Source of the DNA: Desulfobacula sp.
GTDB lineage: Bacteria > Desulfobacterota > Desulfobacteria > Desulfobacterales > Desulfobacteraceae
Assembly: GCA_027858355.1 (NCBI GenBank)
Contig: JAQICW010000348.1
Location: 1 to 5,368, forward strand
Reading direction: 5' to 3'
Length of the DNA: 5,368 bases
Shown here: one piece after another, positions 1-5,368 of the stretch
Layout of the letters: each line of letters starts with the position of its first letter
Numbering within the stretch: the first letter of the stretch is position 1
Program-made: the position numbers and the translations under genes
Notes under the pieces: generated by a model
Seen by the model: only the letters and a program-made list of their open reading frames with translations
Databases searched by the model: none
What the model was told of the DNA's origin: nothing

Positions 1-231
1 GATAAGAACAAACGGGAACTTGCTTTGTATAAAAACAAGATCTTATCTTTGTCCAAATCAGCATTAGATGTTTCTACCCGGGAGTATGAAGCAGGTTCAA
101 TCCCTTTTTCCCAGGCAATAGATTCCTATACCTCCTGGTTAAATATAAACCTGACAATCGCAAAAAAACAAACAGATTTAGGAAGCTCAATTGCAAATCT
201 TGAAAAGATGATTGGAAGCAGCTTTAGATAA
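1..231 (+). CDS. Outer-membrane efflux channel (TolC/OEP family), C-terminal fragment
   Basis: The frame is open from the first base, so this is the last 76 residues of a gene that starts upstream; the TTG at 25 is an internal Leu, not a start. The fragment looks like the last long periplasmic helices of a TolC/CusC-type channel: a helical stretch (RELALYKNKILSLSKSALDV), then the family-typical turn with YEAGSIPFSQAIDSYTSWL, resembling the Y-x-x-G-x-(I/V)-x-F-x-(D/Q) pattern of OEP repeats. A second helix follows, ending in LEKMIGSSF, where many family members have LE(R/K)xxG. It would form the outer-membrane and periplasmic tunnel of a tripartite pump. It lies 24 bases before the cusB-like adaptor, which supports a CusC-like role. 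The family call is fairly firm; metal specificity comes only from context, so no symbol is given. Confidence 0.8.
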   Translation, partial: DKNKRELALYKNKILSLSKSALDVSTREYEAGSIPFSQAIDSYTSWLNINLTIAKKQTDLGSSIANLEKMIGSSFR

Positions 232-255
232 TGAAAATTATAGAGGAACTTAAAC

Positions 256-1767
256 ATGAACCAAACGAGCAATAAAAAACTCATTATTTCAACTATTTTA
301 ATCACGGCTGTGATTACGGGGTCAGCTTTTTTTGCAATATTCAAATATATGGGGCTCAACCCGGAACAAGGCAAGCACGCTAATGCTGTTGGCCAGGCTG
401 AAACAGGGAATACAGGGTCTCAAGAAAAAAAAGCGCTTTACTGGCGAGCCCCAATGGATCCCATGGAAATATATGACGAACCTGGCAAAAGCAAAATGGG
501 CATGGACCTTGTTCCCGTATATGAAGATGAGGTTGCAAAAGGTTCAAAAAGTAAAGAACGAATAATCGTATACTGGAAAGCCCCGATGGACCCGACTGAA
601 ATTTATGAACAGCCTGGCAAAAGCAAAATGGGCATGGACCTTGTACCTGTATATGAAGATGAGCTTGTGGGCGGAGTTGACATAAATATAGACCCTGTTG
701 TGGAGCAGAATATGGGGCTGAAAATCGAACGAGTAGAAAAAGGCTTGCTTCATCATACCATAAAAACCTATGGCCATATTACGATTGATGAAACCCGCAC
801 GGGTATCGTAAGCCAGAAAACAGGCGGATGGATCGAAAAACTCTATGCAGATTATACGGGTTTTTTTGTAGAAAAAGGGCAACCCCTGTATGAAATCTAT
901 TCCCCTTCCATTCTTGCATCCCAGGAAGAGTATTTGTCTGCCTTTAAAAACTTTCAAAAAAATAAAACAAGCCTGAACAGGGAAATCCTTTTTTCAGCCA
1001 GACAAAGGCTGGGTTATTCTGATATTGCAGACCTGGAAATCGATTCCATTGAAAAAAATGGTGAAGTAAAAAAATCAATCCTGGTAAGATCACCGTTTAC
1101 AGGTGTTATCACCCAGAAAAATATTATTGAAGGGGCATTTGCCAAACCAGGGGAAAGCCTTTTTACCATTTCAGATCTCTCTTCTGTATGGGTTGAAGCC
1201 CACATTTTTGAGTATGAGCAGAACCTGGTATCCAAAGGGCAGAAAGTCGAGATGACCCTGTCTTATAATCCTGAAAAAATTTATAAAGGAGAAATATCAT
1301 ATATATTCCCCTATCTTCAGAAAAAAACACGGGATGTCATCATACGAATCGCCTTTGAAAATAAGCATGGTGAACTTATGCCGGACATGTTTGCAAAAAT
1401 TTTTATCAATACTGGGTTACACAGAGAGGGAATCTCAATCCCGTCTGAAGCAGTGATCCATTCAGGAGAGAGAAAAATCGTTTTTGTGACCAAAGGAGAT
1501 GGGAAATTTACTCCCCGGAAAATACAGACGGGCATTTATCTTGATAATGGCAGGGTAGAAATTTTAAGCGGGCTTGCCCAGAATGATCGTGTTGTGATTT
1601 CAGGTCAGTTCCTGCTTGATTCGGAATCCAAGCTTAGAGAAGCGATTCAGAAAATGATTGAATCCAAATCCGTTCCTGCAGAAAAAGAAAATCAAGATGA
1701 TTTCCTTGATGACATGGAAACTGATGACATGAAAACCAAAGACAATTTTTTCAAAGATATGGAATAA
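256..1767 (+). CDS. cusB: Copper/silver efflux RND periplasmic adaptor, CusB-like, with two metal-binding modules
   Basis: This 503-residue membrane-fusion protein links the RND pump to the outer-membrane channel and passes metal to the pump. Visible parts are: a basic start and hydrophobic anchor at about residues 7-34 with no lipobox Cys; two heavy-metal-binding modules at 62-92 and 106-136, each with a YW(R/K)APMDP motif and a PGKSKMGMDLVPVYEDE motif; a first lipoyl/hairpin part at about 190-265 (GGWIEKLYADYTGFFVEKGQ); a second lipoyl half at about 275-310 (VRSPFTGVITQKNIIEGAF); a beta-barrel starting at SSVWVEAHIFEYE; a membrane-proximal domain to about 470; and a 30-residue Asp/Glu/Met-rich tail. 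No Cys occurs, so ligands would be Met and acidic residues. The start is set by AGAGGA at 242-247, eight bases before the ATG. Many CusB proteins have one such module; E. coli CusB is about 400 residues. The 14-base gap to cusA implies co-translation. Confidence 0.93.
   Translation: MNQTSNKKLIISTILITAVITGSAFFAIFKYMGLNPEQGKHANAVGQAETGNTGSQEKKALYWRAPMDPMEIYDEPGKSKMGMDLVPVYEDEVAKGSKSKERIIVYWKAPMDPTEIYEQPGKSKMGMDLVPVYEDELVGGVDINIDPVVEQNMGLKIERVEKGLLHHTIKTYGHITIDETRTGIVSQKTGGWIEKLYADYTGFFVEKGQPLYEIYSPSILASQEEYLSAFKNFQKNKTSLNREILFSARQRLGYSDIADLEIDSIEKNGEVKKSILVRSPFTGVITQKNIIEGAFAKPGESLFTISDLSSVWVEAHIFEYEQNLVSKGQKVEMTLSYNPEKIYKGEISYIFPYLQKKTRDVIIRIAFENKHGELMPDMFAKIFINTGLHREGISIPSEAVIHSGERKIVFVTKGDGKFTPRKIQTGIYLDNGRVEILSGLAQNDRVVISGQFLLDSESKLREAIQKMIESKSVPAEKENQDDFLDDMETDDMKTKDNFFKDME
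439..663 (+). repeat. Tandem duplication of the heavy-metal-binding module in cusB
   Basis: Two 93-base units, 439-531 and 571-663, lie 132 bases (44 codons) apart in the same frame, joined by a Lys/Ser-rich linker. Each encodes 31 residues. The second parts (481-531 and 613-663) match at 49 of 51 bases, including 32 identical bases in a row, whereas the first parts (439-480 and 571-612) match at about 31 of 42. Protein differences fall mainly in the first part (MDPMEIYDE against MDPTEIYEQ). This uneven identity suggests either partial gene conversion or stronger constraint on the PGKSKMGMDLVP part. Confidence 0.9.
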
Positions 1768-1781
1768 AAAGGTGATTTCCC

Positions 1782-3458
1782 ATGATAGAAAAAATAATTG
1801 AGTGGTCTGTCAATAACAGGTTTATGGTTGTACTTGCTACGCTGTTTATCATTGCCGCGGGAATTTTTGCCATGCTTAAAACTCCGCTTGATGCAATTCC
1901 CGACCTATCTGATGTCCAGGTTATTATTTATACTGAATATCCAGGGCAGGCGCCCCAGGTTGTTGAGGATCAGATCACTTATCCCTTAACAACTGCTATG
2001 CTCAGTGTTCCCTTTGCAAAAGTCGTCAGGGGATACTCATTTTTCGGATATTCTTTTGTCTACCTAATCTTTGAAGACGGTACTGATCTTTACTGGGCAA
2101 GATCCAGGGTAATGGAATATCTTAATTTTGTTTCAGGAAGATTGCCCCAAGGTGTTACCCCGAGTCTGGGGCCTGATGCAACAGGGGTTGGCTGGGCATT
2201 TGAATATGTTTTAAAGGACACAACAGGCAAAACTGATCTGCAAGAACTTCGTTCCATTCAGGACTGGTTTTTAAGATATGAGCTGACTGCTGTTCCCGGG
2301 GTATCGGAAGTCGCAAGCATTGGTGGTTTTGTAAAACAATACCAGGTGGAAGTGGATCCCAACAAATTGGTTTCATACAATATCCCAATTCAAAAGATTA
2401 AGATGGCCATCATGCGATCTAATTCTGATGTGGGGGGCAAGCTCATTGAAATGGGAGAAACCGAATTCATGGTGCGGGGCCTGGGATATATAAAATCCGT
2501 TGAAGACATACAGAATATTGCCGTTTCCTTTGATCAGGAAGGAACCCCGATTTTATTAAAAGATATTGCCAACGTGCATATCGGCCCTGAACTGAGACGT
2601 GGTATTCTTGAATGGAACGGTGAGGGTGAAGCCGCTGGCGGTGTAGTGATTATTCGCTATGGTGAAAATGCCCTTGAAGTCATTAAAAAAGTTAAAGAAA
2701 AATTAAAAGACCTTCAAACAGGTCTTCCTCCGGGAGTTGAAATTCTAACCGGGTATGACAGGTCTGCCTTAATTGAAAGAGCTGTGGAAACCTTAAAAAC
2801 AAAACTGACTGAAGAAATGATTGTTGTTGCTGCCATCTGTATTATCTTTCTTTTGCATTTCAGGTCTGCATTTGTCGCAATTTTCACCCTGCCTGTGGGC
2901 ATTTTAATGTCATTTTTAATCATGTTTCCTTTGGGGATTAATGCCAATATCATGAGCCTTGGCGGGATTGCCATTGCCATTGGAGTGATGGTGGATGCCT
3001 CCATTGTCCTTGTTGAGAATGCCCACAAGCACCTTGAGCGGGACCGGGGCAAAAAAAGCCACGCACAAATCATCATAGATGCTTCCAAAGAAGTAGGACC
3101 TGCACTGTTTTTCAGTCTTTTGATCATCACAGTCTCATTTCTTCCTGTGTTCAGCCTTGGGGAACAATCCGGAAGGTTGTTCAGGCCACTTGCCTATACC
3201 AAAACAACGGCCATGGCAGCCTCCTCTATTTTAGCTATTACCATTATCCCGGTGCTGATGACCTTTTTTGTTCTGGAAAATCCAATTGATCCCACTCTTT
3301 CTAAAAAGAAAAAATTGTCACTCTGGGTTGCAGCCATTGCAGGTCCTCCGTTTGCGGTCATCTTTGCTGGTATTGCCGGATTGAATCTACCGGATTTAAG
3401 TCTTGTTGTTGCCATTGGAATTTCAATTTTTCTTTATTTTTGCCTTTGTTCTCAATAA
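1782..3458 (+). CDS. cusA: CusA-type heavy-metal RND pump, N-terminal half
   Basis: This 558-residue ORF is the first half of an HME-RND metal/proton antiporter in the inner membrane. TM1 is at about residues 14-34, followed by family signatures TPLDAIPDLSDVQVIIYTEY and YPLTTAMLSVP, then the first porter and docking subdomains to about 335. TM2-TM6 run from about 345 to 500. The TM4 motif GIAIAIGVMVDASIVLVENA carries Asp at residue 405, the same number as the proton-relay D405 of E. coli CusA, so there is no net length change up to here. After TM6 come a short Lys-rich loop (about 506-513) and an extra hydrophobic hairpin (about 515-555) that E. coli CusA lacks. The ORF then stops abruptly. 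Its last residues, CLCSQ, do not look like native CusA. The start is set by AAGGTGA at 1769-1775, six bases before the ATG. Alone it lacks TM7-TM12 and the Met site, so it should not transport. Confidence 0.9.
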   Translation: MIEKIIEWSVNNRFMVVLATLFIIAAGIFAMLKTPLDAIPDLSDVQVIIYTEYPGQAPQVVEDQITYPLTTAMLSVPFAKVVRGYSFFGYSFVYLIFEDGTDLYWARSRVMEYLNFVSGRLPQGVTPSLGPDATGVGWAFEYVLKDTTGKTDLQELRSIQDWFLRYELTAVPGVSEVASIGGFVKQYQVEVDPNKLVSYNIPIQKIKMAIMRSNSDVGGKLIEMGETEFMVRGLGYIKSVEDIQNIAVSFDQEGTPILLKDIANVHIGPELRRGILEWNGEGEAAGGVVIIRYGENALEVIKKVKEKLKDLQTGLPPGVEILTGYDRSALIERAVETLKTKLTEEMIVVAAICIIFLLHFRSAFVAIFTLPVGILMSFLIMFPLGINANIMSLGGIAIAIGVMVDASIVLVENAHKHLERDRGKKSHAQIIIDASKEVGPALFFSLLIITVSFLPVFSLGEQSGRLFRPLAYTKTTAMAASSILAITIIPVLMTFFVLENPIDPTLSKKKKLSLWVAAIAGPPFAVIFAGIAGLNLPDLSLVVAIGISIFLYFCLCSQ

Positions 3459-3545
3459 ATAATTTCTGAAAAAAGAAACCCTGTTGCAAGATTTTTAATA
3501 AAACTTTATCTTCCCATAATAAAGATTGTCTTAAAATGGAAAAAA

Positions 3546-5261
3546 ATGACGATTCTTATCGCCCTTGTTGCCATTGGTATCACCTGGTATCCAATTACCC
3601 ATGTTGGCAGCGAGTTTATGCCGCCTTTAAACGAAGGGGATCTTTTGTACATGCCCACAACCTTGCCGGGTATCTCCATTACCAAGGCAAAAGAACTTCT
3701 GCAGCAGACCGATAAAATTATCCAGAGATTTCCTGAAGTCAAAACTACTATGGGTAAAATAGGCCGTGCAGAAACCTCAACCGATCCAGCACCCCTTTCC
3801 ATGATAGAGACAGTGATTGTGCTCAGACCCCAGGTTGAATATGAAACAATTGAAAAAAATCGATTTTTTTCAGCCTGGCCCGGATGGGTAAAAAAACCAT
3901 TGACCTGGATCTGGCCTGAAAAATTCCATGGTAAAATACTCCATGAATGGCGAAAGAAAAAAAACGAAATGTTTTTTTCAAGCTGGCCTTCCTTTCTGAA
4001 AACACCATTGTCCTGGGTGATGCCGGAAGAACGATACATTACCATCAAAGAATTGACGGATGATCTGAACCAGGCGGTCAGGTTTCCAGGGCTTACCAAT
4101 GCCTGGACCATGCCCATTAAAACCCGGATAGATATGCTTTCCACTGGGATTAAAACCCCGGTTGGTATTAAAATCATGGGGCCTGATCTTGAAACTCTGG
4201 CACAGATCGGTGAAACCATTGAAGGTACTTTAAGGAACCATCCAGGAACCCTTTCGGCTTTTTCAGAACGTGTTACAGGCGGAAACTACCTTGATTTTAT
4301 AATAAACAGAGAAAAAATTGCCCGGTACGGTCTTCTTGTACAGGATGTTCAGGATATTATCAAAATTGCAATTGGCGGAATGAATGTTACCTATACCATA
4401 GAAGGGCTTGAACGGTACCCGGTTAACCTGAGATATAATAGAGAATTCCGGGACAATATTGATATGATAAAAAGGGTAATGGTTCCCACACCAGCTGGTG
4501 AACAGGTTCCGTTAACCCATCTGGCTGATATTTCCATCCATAAGGGACCTGCAGGGATTAAGAGTGAAAATTCAAAAAGGACGGCCTGGGTTTATGTTGA
4601 CATAAAAGACGTTGATGTGGGCACCTATGTTAAAGGCGCTAAAAAACTTATTGATGAAAAAATAACTCTGCCGGCAGGGTATTCCATTATCTGGTCAGGG
4701 CAGTATGAGTACATGGAAAAGGCAAGAAAAACATTGAATGTCATCATTCCGGTGACACTGCTTGTTATTTTTATTCTTCTGTATATTCATTTCAGCAATA
4801 TCATCGAGGTTATCATTGTCATGGCAAGCCTGCCCTTTGCTCTTTTGGGTGGGATATGGCTCATATATCTTCTTGATTATAACTTGTCGGTTGCTGTTGG
4901 TGTTGGCTTTATCGCCCTTGCCGGACTTGCCACAGAGACAGGAATTGTCATGCTGGTATACCTTGATGAAGTTTTTAAAAGGAGAAAAAGTTTAAAAGAG
5001 ATGAATTCTTCAACAGACCTTCTTGAATCCATCATTGAGGGTGCTGTTGAAAGGGTTCGTCCGCTTATAATGACAGTTGCCACAACTTTAATAGGGCTAT
5101 TACCGGTAATGTATGGGTCTGGTGCAGGATCACAGATAATGAAGCGTATCGCAGCACCCATGGTGGGTGGACTTATTTCCTCAACCATAATGACCCTGAT
5201 CATTATCCCTGTAATTTATAACCTGTGGAAAACGTGGGAAATTAAACCAAAACAAATATAA
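3546..5261 (+). CDS. cusA: CusA-type heavy-metal RND pump, C-terminal half
   Basis: This 571-residue ORF holds TM7, the second porter domain and TM8-TM12 of CusA. All three Cu(I)/Ag(I)-binding Met residues of E. coli CusA are present: the M573 equivalent in LLYMPTTLPGI (codon 3651), M623 in LSMIETVIVLRP (codon 3801) and M672 in TRIDMLSTGIKTP (codon 4134). The E939 relay equivalent is in LAGLATETGIVML (codon 4935), but the K984 equivalent is Leu (RVRPLIMT, codon 5064). An insert of about 60 residues after VIVLRPQ contains an internal duplication. ATG 3546 is the first usual start codon after the stop; the region upstream has only a weak GGA and no good ribosome-binding site, and starting there drops conserved residues encoded at 3462-3545. 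It is therefore probably the downstream part of a broken gene and not a naturally separate subunit. No Cys is present. Confidence 0.88.
   Translation: MTILIALVAIGITWYPITHVGSEFMPPLNEGDLLYMPTTLPGISITKAKELLQQTDKIIQRFPEVKTTMGKIGRAETSTDPAPLSMIETVIVLRPQVEYETIEKNRFFSAWPGWVKKPLTWIWPEKFHGKILHEWRKKKNEMFFSSWPSFLKTPLSWVMPEERYITIKELTDDLNQAVRFPGLTNAWTMPIKTRIDMLSTGIKTPVGIKIMGPDLETLAQIGETIEGTLRNHPGTLSAFSERVTGGNYLDFIINREKIARYGLLVQDVQDIIKIAIGGMNVTYTIEGLERYPVNLRYNREFRDNIDMIKRVMVPTPAGEQVPLTHLADISIHKGPAGIKSENSKRTAWVYVDIKDVDVGTYVKGAKKLIDEKITLPAGYSIIWSGQYEYMEKARKTLNVIIPVTLLVIFILLYIHFSNIIEVIIVMASLPFALLGGIWLIYLLDYNLSVAVGVGFIALAGLATETGIVMLVYLDEVFKRRKSLKEMNSSTDLLESIIEGAVERVRPLIMTVATTLIGLLPVMYGSGAGSQIMKRIAAPMVGGLISSTIMTLIIIPVIYNLWKTWEIKPKQI
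3855..4028 (+). repeat. Internal tandem duplication in the CusA second porter domain
   Basis: Two related coding units, 3855-3920 (22 codons, KNRFFSAWPGWVKKPLTWIW then PE) and 3960-4028 (23 codons, KNEMFFSSWPSFLKTPLSWV then MPE), start 105 bases apart in the same frame. With a one-residue gap, 13 of 22 residues are identical: K, N, F, F, S, W, P, K, P, L, W, P and E. The linker is basic (FHGKILHEWRKK). E. coli CusA has no matching segment here. In long-form CusA proteins, as I recall them, one copy of a W-P-x-W-(L/V)-K-x-P-(L/F)-x-x-x-(W/M)-PE motif is usual, so the second copy looks like a duplication of that insert. Confidence 0.75.
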
Positions 5262-5269
5262 AAGGAAAG
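5262..5269 (+). promoter_or_regulatory. Ribosome-binding site of the downstream exported-protein gene
   Basis: The purine-rich AAGGAAAG begins directly after the cusA stop and ends nine bases before ATG 5279. This favours that start over the in-frame ATG at 5291, which would be 21 bases away. No terminator-like hairpin lies between the genes, so translation probably continues on the same mRNA. Confidence 0.7.
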
Positions 5270-5278
5270 AATTTAACA

Positions 5279-5368
5279 ATGAAAAAAACTATGAAAAAAA
5301 TGGTAACACTGATGATGAGCGTACTTATCCTGTCTGTTTTCTTTACCGGCTTTGTTTTTGCCTCAAGT
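5279..5368 (+). CDS. Small exported protein, N-terminal fragment (signal peptide only)
   Basis: The ORF runs off the window end after 30 codons. The residues show a classic Sec signal peptide: a basic start (MKKTMKKM), a hydrophobic core (VTLMMSVLILSVFFTGFV) and a likely signal peptidase I site after FVFA. There is no lipobox Cys in the visible part. It follows cusA by 17 bases and has its own ribosome-binding site, so it is probably the next gene of the metal-efflux operon. Metal operons often carry a small periplasmic metal chaperone (CusF-like or similar) near these genes, but none of the mature protein is visible, so its function cannot be named. The four Met residues close together at the start of the peptide are not evidence for metal binding. 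Confidence 0.75.
   Translation, partial: MKKTMKKMVTLMMSVLILSVFFTGFVFASS

Larger units (their letters stand above)
1782..5261 (+). pseudogene. cusA: Whole cusA locus, interrupted by an in-frame TAA
   Basis: Both halves lie in the same reading frame, and apart from TAA at 3456-3458 the frame is open for about 1158 codons, against 1047 residues in E. coli CusA. The 28 codons between the stop and the next ATG (3462-3545) still encode family-conserved sequence: ISEKRNPVARFLIKLYLPII matches the segment before TM7 of CusA proteins (NPxxRFLIxxYxP). Non-coding DNA would not keep this, so the break is recent, or an assembly or sequencing error. If real, the operon has lost an intact pump unless the two halves assemble. 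I list the halves separately because each is a long clean ORF. Confidence 0.75.

Noticed and set aside
25..231. A short complete ORF starting at TTG 25
   Set aside because: The frame is open to base 1 and the sequence before TTG continues the helix of an outer-membrane channel, so it is the end of a longer gene.
544..957. Minus-strand ORF of 137 codons inside cusB
   Set aside because: It is antisense to conserved adaptor coding sequence, including the second metal-binding module, and has no recognisable protein features. It is a shadow ORF.
3469..3475. A AAA AAG heptamer just after the cusA stop, resembling a -1 frameshift slippery site
   Set aside because: It lies downstream of the stop, and its slippery register is not the frame that the first half uses. 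Both halves are already in the same frame, so a single programmed shift could not join them.
3459..3545. A true intergenic region with a promoter or ribosome-binding site for an independent second pump subunit
   Set aside because: The translated sequence is conserved CusA, no good ribosome-binding site precedes ATG 3546, and no convincing promoter boxes are visible.
3506..4219. Long minus-strand ORF of 237 codons opposite the second half of cusA
   Set aside because: It lies opposite well-conserved CusA coding sequence, its translation resembles no family I know, and it has no convincing ribosome-binding site. It is a shadow of the + strand gene.

Overview
The window holds most of a cus/czc-type heavy-metal efflux operon, all on the + strand. 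In order it contains the 3' end of an outer-membrane channel gene (TolC/OEP family), a complete periplasmic adaptor (CusB type), an inner-membrane RND pump (CusA type) cut in two by an in-frame stop, and the first 30 codons of a small exported protein. Gaps between genes are 24, 14 and 17 bases. I see no promoter or terminator, so this looks like the inside of one transcript. No RNA gene, mobile element or CRISPR array is visible.

The organism is a Gram-negative bacterium, because a tripartite RND system needs two membranes. The DNA is moderately AT-rich. The protein style (Lys/Ile-rich, long-form CusA, two metal-binding modules in CusB) reminds me of sulfate-reducing Desulfobacterota, but that is an impression and not a placement.

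By region: 1-231 is the channel C-terminus. 256-1767 is CusB, with a membrane anchor, two tandem Met-rich heavy-metal-binding modules, the hairpin/lipoyl/beta-barrel adaptor core and an acidic tail. 1782-5261 is one continuous cusA reading frame of about 1158 codons except for a TAA at 3456-3458. 5279-5368 begins a signal-peptide ORF. Functionally, CusB would capture Cu(I)/Ag(I) in the periplasm and couple the proton-driven CusA pump to the outer-membrane channel. The three Met residues that bind Cu(I)/Ag(I) in E. coli CusA (M573, M623, M672) are all conserved here, which favours monovalent copper/silver over zinc, cobalt or cadmium.

The main anomaly is the break in cusA. The sequence after the stop still encodes conserved CusA residues that no usual start codon can reach, and the nine residues before it hold two of the protein's three cysteines. 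This points to a recent lesion or a sequencing error, most simply a pair of compensating one-base indels around 3427-3462. Further oddities are a tandem duplication inside the second porter domain of CusA, an extra membrane hairpin just before the break, a Leu in place of the proton-relay Lys (E. coli K984), and an uneven, nearly identical repeat in cusB. I found no clearly new kind of system.
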